Part shown: piece after piece, positions 34,721-48,000 of the stretch | How the letters are laid out: each line of letters starts with the position of its first letter | Position numbering within the stretch: the stretch's first letter is position 1 | Source of the DNA: Oasisia sp. SBJ-2009 | Taxonomy: Eukaryota > Annelida > Polychaeta > Sabellida > Siboglinidae | Length of the DNA stretch: 64,000 bases | Reading direction: 5' to 3' | NCBI GenBank assembly: GCA_964017155.1 | Contig: OZ024862.1 | Coordinates: 40,542,675-40,606,674, forward strand | Translations under genes and position numbers: made by a program | Notes under the pieces: model-generated | What the model saw: the letters and a program-made list of their open reading frames with translations, nothing else | Database searches by the model: none | What the model was told of the DNA's origin: nothing

Positions 34721-37700
34721 ATGGCCGATCTTCTCGGATCGATTTTGGGCTCAATGGAAAGACCCCCCAGTTTAGGGGATGCAGAAAGAAAGAAAGCTAG
34801 AGGTGAATCAGTAATGGCTGCATAATATTATCGGTAGTTGTCCGTTTTGTTTCCACCTGACATTTGTGATCAGCTCTGTTTTGTATATGTTTTTATAAAA
34901 CCCAAAGGCGAGTCCGTTCTAAAAAATTACGGGATCGTAAATTATTTAGACAGAAAGTTAACATTACAGGGATCAGTCTGTATCTGGATCTTTCCACTGA
35001 AACCTCAGTTACCCTCTTATCCACCACGTGACTTGTTGCTTAGCAATAACTAACGTATATTAAACTAAGCAAATGGATGCAGCATTCGAGGAACTTTCAC
35101 TCAGACATTCCTTCATTGACATTGTTGATAAATCAAGCAAAAAATAATAAAAAAAATATACAACTTCAAATAAAAAATATATACAAGCAGTTTTATTAAA
35201 ATATTATTATACATATTATATGAAATATAGACATGCAATGCATGGCTTTATGCAGAGATGGATGGGTACAAAATAAGGAGCAGAAAAAGGGAAAAATATG
35301 CCTCCTGTATAATAATAAATTTATTATCAATATGCTTTGAAAATGTGCGATATGTACACATGTTTAAATTAATGACACATTTTCCTATTAAATGTATGCA
35401 GTTATTAAGATCTGACCAGCTGTTTCTTACTTGGTAATATTGCATGTATACTGTACTCGATCCGAGTCATTAGTTGACATACTTTGCAGTGCATTTATAA
35501 CTTTGATTTCTTGTCGTAAATTGTATTTTTCCCTTCTATATCACACATAGCAGGTACAGTCCAGAGCTTCCAATTTTTTTAGAATCCAATGGTGAATCAC
35601 ATGGATGATATATATGGACGATATATGTTCAAGCTGATATATAGACCTCAGGGTAAGCCATGAAAACATCGATCTACTCATAATTATTTAGGGAATTCTT
35701 AGTCAGTAAAGTAATCTGACAGTGACTCAGTATTCTTCGGTTAACTTAATGCCATTGGGTGGCTGTCACAGAGATTAGTAAAAGACAACTAAGTACTTTA
35801 ATATTAATGTGTATTGATGTTATAATACATGCTAACATTTGTAGAACGTCAGAAGCAGCTGGAAAAAATGAAGGAACAGGAAAAGGAAAAATTAAACAAA
35901 TTTAGGTTGCAGGTAAGTCAGATGCATATTTCCAACTGCCCGTTCATCGTGTGGCTGTTCCAACCAATATCCCTGCTCGGTGAATATTGTATTATTGCAC
36001 TGGTGGTGTAGTTGCACAGACATTTAATGGGGTGTCAGGTTTTGTGTTCCCAAGGATTACGATTATGAAAACCGTCTCTTCTCAAGTTATTTTGAGAAAA
36101 AAACTAGAAACCTTAAAAATTCATTATGGGAGGTCAGATGGTTTCCATGCTTCGGAAAAGGTGACTCCTCATAACATTCTGAGGGTCGCAGGCAACATGC
36201 ACAGGAGGACACAGGCAATCAGTAAGGCAAAGGGCGTTACAGTGCCTTACTGAAACCAAAATATAATTTATGTTACAGCTGTGTCTTTAATAAGTAGGAT
36301 ATTCCCAAACTGCACAAATGCAACTTTTATACAAGCAGTGGGACACACCTAAAGTCTTTATATATGTACAAATATAATAGTGCTTGTGTGCGTGGTTGCA
36401 TGCATATAATATATATAATATATATATAATATGGGAAAACAAATATTTGGCAAAATTACTGGACAAATCAAACCTGATAAATGCATAGAATTATTCATGT
36501 TGACAGGATTAAAAAATAAGTATATATTATAAAGATTAAATTGCAAAAGAATCCCTTTAATAGCACCTATTTGTCTAATAGTACACATTTCTGTTGCAGA
36601 TTCAGAAAAGAATCAATGGCTTTATCAAAGATGGTCAGCAACAAAACATGAGATGTGAGCCAATGGCGAAAGTGTTTCGAGCCATTGTGTAGGTAGACTC
36701 TTGTGCTGGAAAATAATGTGTTTACATTTTGCAACGGTGTGATTAATTACATTAATGTCTTAAGAGAAAGCAACATTTAAAAGAGATTTTCAACAAATGT
36801 TTTAAACATGACTGAGGCCAATTTTGTATTGATAGTTGACAACTAACAATGCTGATGAAGAGTAAATACTGGTATGACTACAAGTAGTGTTTGCTGAAGG
36901 CTGCTCAACACTGCCAATGTATATTATAATGGCATGTCCTTTGTTCATTAAGCATACTACAAGCTTGCACCTTCAAAGTTACATCTTTTTTCTAGAAATA
37001 AATTGAATTCCAAGGCGTTCATGCAGCATTTGAGAATGCCCTAGTTCAGTGTCAGTTGCAACTTATAAAGCAAACAATAGTAGATGATCAGAGCTGCTAT
37101 GTTTTCTTACAGGAGTGACGATGAATGTTGCATACATCTTTCTTTCTTTGTAGTCATGAAGTGGCTGATGTTGCTGGACTCACCTCATTTTCATTTGGTC
37201 AAGAGGAGATTGACCGATACGTGATGCTGTGGAAGAAGGTATTCTATTACATGAACCATCTTGATTGCATTGGGATGGAACTGATCAAGAATATTTGAAA
37301 TAGAAAATACAATCAGTATTGAACCCCACACTATGAAGTGGATTAAATGGGAGTGTAAAATAGATATTATATGAATTAAATGGGACTGTAAAAATAGATA
37401 TTATATGAATTAAATGGGACTGTAAAAATATATATTATATGAATTAAATAGGACTGTAAAATATATATTATATAAATTAAATGGGATTGTAATTTCTTTT
37501 TAATTTTAAATGCTTTTTTATATAAAATGTGTACTAGCCAACATGGCTTTTCCTTGTGTCGATTACAGGAGTTTGCACCGTCTGATGAAGAGTTGTCAGC
37601 CTACAGAAAGGGAGAGGATTGGGACCCCGAGAAAGCGAAGGAACTTGTCAGACTGAAGGTGGGTGCTGGCAGCGTCTTCTGTAGATAACTGACATATAAC

Positions 37701-38964
37701 CCACATGTTGACAACTAAACAGACATTTCTGGACGGCTTCATCTATGATAACATGTGAACATGATGGTCTAGTTGAAGATATTGTAATGTCACTTATTTT
37801 CAGTCAGCAATTACACCTCATAAATAATATTAATTAAGATAACTTTCATTGTTAAACCTAATCATACCACAAATTCACAATATACAGTAATATTCAGTGC
37901 TGTATTAACATATTTCTTTATTAAGTTGCTGTGATCCAGCATTGGGTATAATCTGCGATAGAGAAGATGGGTACATGAAGTTGATTGAGGAATCTACTAT
38001 CTAGCGAGTAACAGAAGACACTATTGTCTGACTAACGTCAGGTTTGGTACCATGTGAGAGTGATGCTGTTGGAGATATTTCACTATGAAATGTGACATGT
38101 TTAAATGTGTATTGATGTGTTTGCCAATTGCAGGAACTAGAGACAGTTGCGAGAGAGACGCGCACCACCAGCAAGAGTGAAACATTCGTACCTCACAGTA
38201 ATTACAAAGACAAATATGAACATTTAATTGGGAAAGTTGCTGCAAAGGATGCTGCTCAAATTACAACAGCCAACAAGTCATATGGTTTTGGTTAGTATAC
38301 AAGTACAGTTCGTCACCTAACAACTATCATGATGAACCTTCATTTTTGCATCAGCTGGTTTTTCACAGTTTTGTATTTGTTACTTTTTATACTAATTTAT
38401 CTGCGAATCATGAATAGTGTTGCCCTTTTCTAATCATTCATCGTCAAAACTTGCAGATATGTCCAAATGGAAGATAAACATTGTGTAAACCCAATTTAAG
38501 TAGAAATGCAGATACATCATTACCATAGTTACGTGACAATTTGTAGTAACAAGTATAATGTAGTAATTAACAACCAAGTTATAATAACAACCAAGAAACG
38601 AGATCTTCTGTCCATTAATTGAATATCGTTTTTGTATTAGGTAAACTAAAAGACAAATTTGCTAAGAATTATTGACTGACATTCTGCTAGCACTGTTTTA
38701 GCATATACTCTAAGAGATGTTGTCTCAATCATGGTAAGAGTAATGTGTTGATATTATGTTAGTACGGTCAGTTGATGATATAAATGCTGTTAAACTTTGT
38801 TTTCAGTGCCGAGCGAGAACAAGAGAGACAGTCGCACCATTGAACAGGTGATGGCAGAAAACAGGGCGAGGAAGAAGTTGAAAACAGAACATGATCGGGA
38901 GTCGACCACTGCGAGCGAAACATCGAAACCTGAGGCGACAGCAAGTGCAGAAGACAGTAGTTAG
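34721..38964 (+). CDS. SPAG7: SPAG7 homologue, R3H-domain protein (complete)
   Basis: Nuclear protein with a single-stranded nucleic-acid-binding R3H domain; its molecular role is poorly defined. Coding exons: 34721-34802, 35845-35912, 36600-36688, 37154-37238, 37569-37658, 38134-38290, 38807-38964; 242 residues against 227 in human. The N terminus [20 protein letters not shown] is almost identical to human SPAG7. Exon 2 is a Lys/Glu coiled coil. Exons 3-4 hold the R3H motif ([17 protein letters not shown]). Exon 5 reads FAPSDEEL and KGEDWDP; exon 6 has [12 protein letters not shown]. The tail of about 25 residues is Ser/Thr/Glu-rich. All phases agree. Several introns are under 400 bases. A candidate AATAAA lies far downstream at 40357. 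Confidence 0.95.
37335..37490. repeat. About 37-base repeat, four copies
   Basis: Copies of GAATTAAATGGGACTGTAAA with ATAGATATTATAT in SPAG7 intron 4, more than 70 bases from the nearest splice site. Confidence 0.85.
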
Positions 38965-40540
38965 CAAACGATTTACTGGTGCCTTGTTTTTATTGTTCTT
39001 TGTTGCTGCACTTCTCGGTATGTGCAGTGACATTCAGACACACATACGCAGCGTAGTTGAGATGACGGGAAGATTGTAACAGCAGTTGGTGGTGACCTTC
39101 AGACAGACTTTGGGTACAAATTGTCAAGCCATCAACAAGATTCTTCATAGGTGCGTCAAAGTATTGTGGCCAAAAGACATGGTTTGTGCAGTGAGGCGGC
39201 ACTTCTTAGTCAGGATTTATGGAATCGTCCCGTTATTTGTGCTCACTACCACCGACTGTCCATTGTCACACTTGCAGAATGTAATTTAGACTGGTAACTT
39301 TTTCAGGACTGTTTTGCCGGCAGTAATGAGGTGACTTGTTTTGACATAATGTGCTTTGTATTTCTCCATGATACTTGTGAACAAGTGAACACTTCATAGA
39401 CATAATGTAAGGGAAGCTATATTTGGCTATCGGTTGGGAGTGTGTCCCTCTATCGATTATGCATGTCATTTGTGGGTCACTATTAAAATTTGTACACATG
39501 CTTAACAGTGCTACTTGAGCACAGAAGAATTCAAGGAAACCCATCCATGTGTATTTTATATTTTAATTACTATTGCAGTCTGACTTCATGTTTGTTTTTG
39601 TAGCATTGTTTCACATAAACATCTGAGCACTCCATCCAGTGTTTCTACCATCAGGTGTTAACTCTTTTTCTTCACCCTTGTGGTTTTGGGAAACAACTCT
39701 CCATTTTCCCTGTACACACGTGTGATAAGGTCTGGTCCTGTTGTCAGGTATAGCCACACTAGAAACCAGGAGATTGAGAGGAAATCAGATAGGAGAGTAT
39801 ACAATCTTGAATGTGTATGAAAATATTGACAAAACATTTTTTTCTCCGAAGAGAGGACTAGAGGACATGGAGATACATTAACAAAGAAGCAGACAAGCAG
39901 TGTAGACTAGATATTAGAAATGTTCACAAAGAGCAGTAAATGAATGGCGCATCAAAGACAAGTACTTAAACTGAAGGCCATGACATGATCAGTTAAACAT
40001 ACAAAATTACTGGTTACAGAAGACAGATAGTGACAGATGGAGAGATTTGAAGTGGAAAATCAGACATTACTCATTCGTATTTTGGCAACCATGATAAAAT
40101 TCTAATTTTTTTATCTACTATCTTGGCCGCACATCCTTCAATATGTGGCCAGTCATCAGAGGTCACTTTAGACACCAATACATCAAACATGGCTGTGTCG
40201 TTTGTGACATTGGATGCTGTGGATACTGTGTGTGACAAATTATTTTGAAATGGTACTGCACATGTGCCAGGTAAGGATACTCTTCTGAAGATTATGCCAA
40301 ATGTTTCAAAAATATTTTGTATTTGTGTTATTCACTATGACATTACAAATGTGTGAAATAAAAATATGCACAATACAAAATAATATACAAAATACACACA
40401 ATATACACGTATATTAAAAAATAACTGCATATTTTTGCACACAACTTGTCCCAGTTTGTGCATAACACAGTGCCAAAGTTATAAATAATTCTTATGGTTA
40501 CCAATATGCAAATGAGTTAAATTTATTTGTTTAATATTGC
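38965..40540. other. SPAG7 3' flank, no gene seen
   Basis: Probably SPAG7 3'UTR in its first part. Open frames of 60-90 codons on both strands show no recognisable motifs. AATAAA occurs at 40357-40362. Confidence 0.45.
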
Positions 40541-40542
40541 AG

Positions 40543-42460
40543 GGATGTATTGAAGGAATGCAGGGATATTTATATTTTCTGGGAGCCGCTGTGGCCTTAA
40601 GACAATATGTTGCTCATTATTTCCAGCCATGTTTAGGAACACCGACTAAACAAAATAGGTTAAGATTAACAATATCAGCGCACCTTTGCTATATCACTAA
40701 CACAGCAACACTCCATTACTTCAATATCCATGAATTTTTATTATAAACATCAGCAATGTTTTCATGATCCACTTGTTTTTATAGCATAATAATTTACCTA
40801 TAAATGTTCTACATTAATCACATTTATACATTTATCATAGCTGGAATCTGAAAAAGAAAATTGTCTTCCATATTCTCAGCCATGTTTACATGATGATGTC
40901 AATGTACACAAATATACACCCTACTACGACCATTGGCACAGTCTTTGTAGGGCCACACAGATATTTCACATTAGACTATTTGCATGAGAATATTGTAATA
41001 GCTAGCATTGCTTTTGGCACACAGTTGACAATGGTTTATCTTGCTGTAGCTTTGGCTCTCTCTTCAATGACCAGCTTGCCAGACCGGTACAGCTGACTGA
41101 TAGTGACCTGCAGATAGAATAACTGTATCAGTGTCATATAAAATGTCAGTTCATTATTGAGATAAATGGCAGTAAAACTAGATAACAAAGTAGACATTAG
41201 TGTTCAAAATTACTGCTCGTCAGGAGATCTGAGAACATCTCAAAAAGTGTTGACCTGCACAACTGTCATCTTTTCTGGGAATGTCAAAATATTTTCTTCC
41301 AAAATATTTTCTTTACAGTTTATGCGAATATGTGTCAATATGTGGATCACAAAGGTTTGATCTTAATTGTAATTATGTTGACATAAACTTAACTTTACAA
41401 GGTTGAAAGTCCTATAGACTGCCAACTTTACATGGTTTATGACCCTCCTGCCCACCAACTTCACAAGGTCTAGGTTCCTCCTGTTCATCAACTTTACAAG
41501 GCTTAGGTTCCTCCTGCCCACCAACTTTACCTTTTTAAAGGAAACCAATAAGCTCCTAAAACTAACCTGTCTTTTGATGATCTCCATGTTCTTGTGAGCA
41601 GTCTGCATTAAGTTGTCTGTTGTTGCAGGGTCTGTCTCCAACTTGTGTTCCCAGAAGGCATCTTTTATTCTCCTCAACGCGTAACTTCTGCAATTTGACA
41701 AGAACACATTTTATATAGTTGCCAACGTACACTTCTAATACAAAGGTACATAAAAAAATACACTGATTGAAATATGTGATGTTTTCAATATGATACTTGT
41801 AGTCTTTTTAATTGGTTATTTAGGAATGAAAACTTAACGTATGCTTAGGAAACTGTGCTGAATGTGATGTCAGTGCCTATTACAATGTAATTAAATTTGA
41901 TCAACTTGACTATGTTCACCTGAATTATGACATGTCAGTCAGTGAGAATGACAGAAGTAGAGCAGCTACATGCATGTAGGAGGAAGCAGTGCGTATGACT
42001 GCCTGGTTCATCCAGGCTTTGTTTAGTCTGTTCTTTAGTGCATTCACTGGCGGTGCTGCGACAGTGCATTCTGGTAAGTGCCAAACATCAACATCATCCG
42101 TGGTGGATTTCTTTGCACACCCTCCATAGTGCTTGTCAATATTACAATATCCATCATACTGATACTTATTGACACCGCAGAGAGCAGAACGCCACACCTA
42201 GCTACAGCACGGGAAAGATATGTTCCAGACAGAGACAGTGAAATGTTGATTTATCTAGGCATTGGTAAGTACAACATATTACAACCAGCAGCCTGTTTGT
42301 ATTTGATACTGCCTCATATGTAAATGTCAACAGATTAGCAACCTGGATTCCCAGGTATTTCTCTATTCCAGAGGATTTGTACCCGCTGCTGCTGTATTTT
42401 GGGTATCAGCCATATGTCAGCCGACAGCCCTATGTCTTCTTCAAAAAGGATATGCCATAA
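40543..42460 (+). CDS. Possible unidentified membrane-protein gene antisense to LYRM4
   Basis: Four plus-strand segments look like exons. 40543-40658 (acceptor ATATTGCAG, donor GTTAAG) reads MQGYLYFLGAAVALRQYV. 40841 onward (acceptor TTATCATAG) continues in phase with WNLKKKIVFHILS and stays open to a stop at 41096. 42130-42264 (acceptor CTCCATAG, donor GTAAGTAC) reads VLVNITISIILILID and joins in phase with 42372-42460 (acceptor CTATTCCAG), which reads EDLYPLLLYFGYQPYV and stops after FFKKDMP. The pieces are hydrophobic and could be one multi-pass protein with a C-terminal Lys motif. I do not recognise it. The link between 41.1 and 42.1 kb is not resolved, and LYRM4 occupies the other strand, so chance open frames remain possible. 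Confidence 0.35.
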
Positions 42461-43369
42461 TTTTTAAATTGTATGACACGTTTAAGCTGAGCACCTTGAA
42501 TAATACATTTAGAGGACAACATTCCACCCACTGTGACATACTTGAACTAAAACACATGTATTTGAACAATATTTGAAAAAATTGCAATGTCTCTGAATCA
42601 TATTTTGATCAAAAATTGTAATGTATTTGTATTGAAAAATTGTATTTGTATTGAAATCGGGAAAAGCAACGTATTTGTATTTGATTTGGTCGAGTTGTAT
42701 TTGGTCCCAAAGTGTGTATTTGGACCCAACCCTGCTGGAGTATGAGGATCGAGGTTGGAAAGAACACTTCACAACACATGATATTTCCATCCTTATGCAC
42801 TAGGTGTCCATGCGGCTGATTACACAAGTACCAGCCTACAGCCGTGGCACACCCCTTTGCAAAACTCCTCTTTTAACATCAGGCAATGAAATCGATCACA
42901 AGGTATATGATTGGTCTCCAGTCATATTTTTTCTATTTGTGATTTTAGCCACATGCTGCTCGTGTTACATCACGTATTCGAATGGGTCATTTACACATCA
43001 TATTGGGATTTGGGATACCCACCAGGCGTGTATTTGTTTATCCAAAACGACTGTGAAGTTCACACTGATTTTCCATACCTCACAAATAATAACGTCACTA
43101 GCAACGCCATCACTCAAAGTTGGCGTCATAGTGGTAATTCATTTCAACATTGTGTATTGACATTGTGTGAGCGATAATATAGGTAACAAGTTATAATTTC
43201 CAGTTCGTGAACAAGGAGAAGTGAAATCATAACTTCGTGCATACAACTGACAACCACTGCAACACGAACTATCGATCGATATGCACCTGAAATTGTATGC
43301 TGTAAACTTCTGCGCTTCACGCATCATATTTTTATATAGACACAGAACCTGACGTCTAGATGCGGCCAT
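41036..43369 (-). CDS. LYRM4: LYRM4/ISD11, iron-sulfur cluster assembly factor (complete)
   Basis: Small mitochondrial matrix protein that stabilises the cysteine desulfurase NFS1 together with acyl carrier protein. Exons in order (minus strand): 43287-43369, 41567-41687, 41036-41107; phases agree; 91 residues, the same as human. It begins MAASRRQVLCLYKNMMREAQ, continues KFTAYNFR, ALRRIKDAF, IIKRQ and ISQLYRSGKLVIEER, and ends KATAR. The name-giving LYR motif is LYK here, a conservative change; the family's downstream Phe (KDAF) is kept. The start codon lies in AGAAGATGGCCGC, a YY1-like context. Intron 1 holds a LINE remnant and a hAT-like end, intron 2 a 33-base minisatellite. AATAAA on the minus strand at 40737-40742 is a plausible poly(A) signal. 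Confidence 0.95.
41402..41532. repeat. 33-base minisatellite near the LYRM4 exon 2 donor
   Basis: Four copies of a unit with CAACTTTACAAGG and GGTTCCTCCTGCCCAC at 33-base spacing. It ends about 35 bases from the donor of exon 41567-41687. Confidence 0.85.
41985..42086 (-). pseudogene. LINE ORF2 C-terminal remnant
   Basis: The minus strand reads VWHLPECTVAAPPVNALKNR followed by LNKAWMNQAV. The pattern W-x-x-LP-E ... APS-x-N-x-F-K-x-R-L-D-x-x-W is the usual end of ORF2 in CR1/Jockey-like LINEs. No reverse-transcriptase domain remains nearby. Confidence 0.55.
42560..42731. mobile_element. hAT-like right end with TATTTGTATTTG repeats
   Basis: Ends CCAACCCTG at about 42731 (inverse CAGGGTTGG), preceded by ATTTGTATTTG simple repeats. 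The left end was not found. Lies in LYRM4 intron 1. Confidence 0.45.
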
Positions 43370-43427
43370 CTTCTATACATTGGTTCATAAATGTGGCTCT
43401 GTGCGCCGCAATTGATAGATTACAACG

Positions 43428-43446
43428 GCGCCGTGAGGTGGCAGCA
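43428..43446 (+). promoter_or_regulatory. CTCF-like site upstream of LYRM4
   Basis: GCGCCGTGAGGTGGCAGCA holds CCGTGAGGTGGCAG, one mismatch from the CTCF core CCGCGNGGNGGCAG. A CCAAT box (ACCAATCACC) follows a few bases later. The same 19 bases recur at 55625-55643 upstream of the THAP gene. It lies about 60 bases upstream of the LYRM4 start codon. Confidence 0.4.
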
Positions 43447-44027
43447 TTTAACCAATCACCACTACAGCCGTTAACCATTATTTAACTAATCTGCCATAAA
43501 GCGCTTCACGCTTCAGACGGCGCTTAGACTAGGTAATGCCAGTATTAGCGACAGCGCTAGTGCAATGTATAGTGTAATGTATAGTTCATCCGCCTGGCAT
43601 ACCAGCGTCTGACTTCAAAACTCGAACTGCATGGTTCTCAACACTGAGAACTGTATATTTTATGACACAAGTCCTTGCAGCATGTGCACGAAAACTCAAA
43701 AATGTGGGTGCACCAACTTTTTTGGCATTTACTTTTTAACGTAGTTTTTTACACTGCAAGTTGAGGATTAATTTAAAGATAACTGAATTAATATAACATA
43801 AGAATATACTATAAATATACAAATCACTTACTTACTTATTTACTTATGCCTGTTTGCTTGCTGGGCGCTTATGCCATTGACCAAAGAACGCCACTGTTTT
43901 TCTGTCCGTGGCCATCCTCTCCATCTCTCTCCTGGTGTAACCCATTTCTTTGTTTCCCTTTCTGTATATTTACTTATCTCTACTTTCAGTATTAGAGGTA
44001 CGTCTTTGTATAGCGCAGTATCAAATC

Positions 44028-44092
44028 TCCCAAGGATTGCTGAAAGCGCTTTACATTTTACTTCCCTGGCAGACCTGTTCAATGAAAACTTG
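44028..44092 (-). mobile_element. SINE tail fragment
   Basis: CAAGGATTGCTGAAAGCGCT and TTTACTTCCCTGGCAGACCT match, with few differences, the tail of the longer element at 50012-50275. Confidence 0.6.
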
Positions 44093-44167
44093 CATATATA
44101 TATATACAAGCTTGATTATAGTTCGATGTATTTTCGAGATACCACAATGTGTATGCAGTGTATATAC

Positions 44168-44226
44168 ATACACACACGCACGCACGCACGCTCGCGCATG
44201 CACACGCATACAAACACACACACACG
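44168..44226. repeat. CA/CG alternating tract
   Basis: ACACACACGCACGCACGCAC followed by more alternating purine-pyrimidine units. Potential Z-DNA. Confidence 0.85.
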
Positions 44227-47089
44227 TATTGATGGTTAGGGGTGGGAAGATATAATAATTAAGGAATGGCAAGGGATGGCCACCGAACTTCCAACCCATT
44301 TCGGGAAGGAGGAGATGTGATTTCCCAGTGCTTCAACAGTGAAAAGAGTTTATACTCTCCTCCCGACCGTTGGAGCCAGAATACTTTATAGTTGGACCTA
44401 GAATACTTAATATCTGTTATATACTCAGGTTATAGGGGCAGGTCTTGAGAAGTATATCTCTTTCTCTCTCTCCCTCTCTCTGTTTTATGTGTACCCAATC
44501 AATCGTGATATGATGGATTGAAGTCTCCATTTTCCCAGTCCTCAACATATGCTATGCTAACCTCAACAAGAGTTGTAATTGTAAATGTTGTACTTAACTT
44601 GATGACTTGGTAGAACTGGCTAGTATGATGCTGCTAGCTAGAAACATGCTATCTGCCTTCTTCTATAGCTCATGCACATGTAGGTCTTACGTCTTATTTG
44701 TGTGAGTTGGATATTAATTCTAAAATATCACAAAACCAGCTCAACTTATTAAATGGAATCAATCAATGTGTGTGCACACAACATGTAGTGTTTGTATAAG
44801 GAACACCAGCAGGGTATGAACCTGCCATACACAACACTGAACCGATATTACCCTAAACTGTGCAAGTGAACAAAATGGTTTACAGAAACATTTGACAGTG
44901 TTTTTGCGTTAAAACACAGTATTTTAACTGCAACCATTCACAACTGTATTGTTAGAAAATTAATATACATGGTCTGATAGGAATACATAGTTAACAGTAC
45001 ACGATCTGTAAAAGCATGCACAAACTGATTTTTCTGGACAAGACTGCTAATTGTGGTTTTGAACACTTCATACAGCGGCACTAGGGCTGCCCAACAGCCA
45101 ATTTCAAAGAATGTTTTGCCAGAAAAAATACAAAACGAGTATAATTGTGTCCTACAGGCATGAATGTTTAGTGACGGTTATAAAACCAGAAAATGTTGCA
45201 TCGTCTAACAATATCCAACATATTATCAAAATCGTTATGTGTGGGAGCGTGTGTATGTGCAGTCTATTTGTCTATGTGTGTCTAATTAATAATTATGAAT
45301 GTGTGCACAATCCTATGTTTTATATAATAAAAAGGAAAATGTGTAAGTTCAACATAATGTCATAATTTTTTAATATTTGTTTTATTGATGCAGGTACTTT
45401 ATCACGTGTTGTGTACACGTATGACAGTGTGGTGATGTATGTACGTGATTATACTGATTGCGTAGTAGTATTTCTATTTACTATGTTTCTTAAGTATTAA
45501 GAAAAATATTAGTTTAACATGAATGAATATATCATGGAAAAGTGTATAACCAAAGGTTATAGTACATAACATATACATGTATAAATAAACGCAAACAAAT
45601 GTTAACAAGTATCTTAACATTGAATGATCGCAGTCATTTATACATATATTGAAGGTATTATTGTTAACATATCATAGTTGCATGTATTTAGTTATTGACG
45701 ATTAAAGACATAGCAGTATATTTAAATAGTAATGATTGCATCTGAGCTGTTTACTATGAGTAAAATAGTTATGATTTAATGCATGCTATTAACCCTTTCA
45801 CAATTTAAAATAGTTCCAGCATCTGTGTAACTTTCAATAATATAGTTTTCCGTACGTGCAACAAATTAACTAAAGCTTGTCGTGAAGCTGAGATGTTGTA
45901 TACGATTAAAACAAAACAAAATGTGTATTAAAGTTAAACATGCCTTGAATTTAGCTAAGTTAATATTTTTCTTAATACCTTAAAAATAACAGTCAATGTC
46001 AATGTCACACATTTACTGTTTTAAAGAAAAACTTTGAAAAAGAAAAAAGAGGGAATGAGGAAGTGGGAGACACTGTGTATATAGCCTGTAGTACAATCTA
46101 ATGTAACTAGTTCGGCCAGAGGTACCTCATCGGTTGCTCCTCATAACGTTCCCTGGCACGGTTGGTCACAATCCTTACTCCCTCACAACTGACCGACTTC
46201 CACCGGAAGTGTTCCTATGGGAGGGAAATTACCTGGCCCAAACCCCGGTTCGCCACACCGGTTGTGACCTCCATAGGATGAGCGTCACTGGTAACCCCTT
46301 CCGCCACGTGCGGTCGGAACACTCAGTTGCAATGAAGGTAGCCATTTTATTTGCTTATAAAGCAATGTCTAGCCTTAGCTGGCGAAATTGTGGTGTCAAC
46401 TTGTAAGATACGTAAGCTGATATATATGACGTTATTTATGGTGTAGCATTACATTACAACTTCGCTTATATGTCATGCTATATCATATGACACATCAAAT
46501 ATGTTAACATGCATAACTATAATTATTACTGTTAACTTATGCATATTCATGGTTCGTAAGCGGAAGCAGACGTTTGGCAACAATATGGCGCACACATCGC
46601 CGTCGTTTTTTCCTTCATAAAATTAAACAAGACATTATTTTTAAATGCAGATACATAATACAGGACACCCTACAGGGAATAATATAACTCGCATTGATAT
46701 ACGAGAATTCATAATTTAAGATAATAAACCGAGGTGGATTAAAACATTAGTTATTTGTTATTTTATTATATAAATAAATACAATGCTTACCTACGATTTA
46801 TATCGACGCAAATCAGCAAGTGGATCCATTCATTACATATCAAATATGTTGCCAAATAATGTTTTGATTAATGAGAAATGGATTATCTGTGTAATTATAT
46901 TCACAGTAGAACGACGCTAACAGTTATGTATAATGATGATGATGTTTGTCTTCCGTAATGCCTTGCAGGTTTGACTATGCAAGTTAGCAATACAGAATGT
47001 CGACACTGTACCACATGGCAATATATGTAGTGTACTGCCAACAGTTGCAGTTCTAAATAACACAACAACATTACATATACATAGCCTAC

Positions 47090-47178
47090 CTTAGAGCAAT
47101 TGTCTGTAGCAATCGTCGCTCTCTTTTTCGGCGTCTAGTTGTATATCCCAATGTCTGATGACTTCCAAACTGCAACAT
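47090..47178 (-). CDS. Possible first exon of an unknown gene
   Basis: On the minus strand an ATG at 47178 opens MLQFGSHQTLGYTTRRRKRE and 10 further residues, ending in phase 2 at a donor GTAGGC. The region upstream (47.18-47.54 kb) is GC- and CpG-richer than its surroundings, as promoters often are. No downstream exon was found. Speculative. Confidence 0.25.
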
Positions 47179-47654
47179 GTGCAGCTCATTCAAGACCAAC
47201 TGTCAAACCACGTAGAGCGTCACATTGTTTGCCGAATAGCATGCGATACGCTGCACCCGACCGCACACGAAACATCAATAAACACGTGACGTTGGTTTTG
47301 TACTGAAAACCGGGAGAACTGCATTTCGACTACAACTCTATGCTTTCGATCGAACGCTTAAGTCATTTGTTTGTAGCAGCTGTCATGTTCAACGCGAAAG
47401 AGGCTGCTAATTATACGTTGTCAATCAGTGCGTTCTTGCCCGGGACCAAGAGCATACCATTGTCGGAGGCCGCACTTCAGTCTAAGAATGTCCACGGCAG
47501 TGAAGCATTGCATTGTCTGTGTTAAACTGACAATGAAACATGACAGGTATCACACACGGACAAAACAAGTTTGCCTTGAATAACACAAGTAGCTTCGCTC
47601 TTCTTGTCGAATGTACAATAACCCATGACCGTACCGAATTGCGGCTTAATTAGA

Positions 47655-47870
47655 ATGACGGGAGGGTTGAAAAGGATTGGTGGATGAAAGTATGGAGGAA
47701 GAGGGGTGTAGAGGAACAGTGAGAAGGGAAATAGTAGAGGATAAAGAAAGTGAGGGAGTGGGACAAGGAGAGGGCGAGGGGCCGCCAAGCAGGGAGGAAG
47801 GGAGAAAATGTTGAGTATTTTTAAAGGAAGGGATTGGGAGAGGTAAATCAGAAGGGAGACAGAAAAAGTG
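47655..47870. repeat. Purine-rich tract
   Basis: Long run of A and G with few pyrimidines (GGAGG, GAGGGAG, GGGAGAGG words). Such strand asymmetry can form triplex DNA. Proline/serine-rich open frames on the minus strand here come from the composition alone. Confidence 0.8.
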
Positions 47871-48000
47871 AGACAACCTCACAAACTTGTTAACTCTGAC
47901 ACATTGTGCATCAGAACAAAAAAGGATTGCAGCGCTACTAATTTCTGCATTTCATTCATCTATTTGCTAAAAATGGACACTGGACGGTTTAAATAATAAT

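Larger units (their letters stand above)
43447..47089. other. Non-coding stretch, no recognised gene
   Basis: AT-rich sequence with short repeats. A GC-richer block at about 46090-46330 contains ACCGGAAGTG (ETS-type) and CACGTG words but no exon I can support. ATATGGCGCACAC near 46583 is YY1-like. Confidence 0.4.

Noticed and set aside
42001..42073. Plus-strand hydrophobic exon candidate with a perfect GTAAGTG donor
   Set aside because: The hydrophobic residues come from a pyrimidine tract and the segment is antisense to a clear LINE ORF2 tail; kept only as a doubt about the antisense gene.
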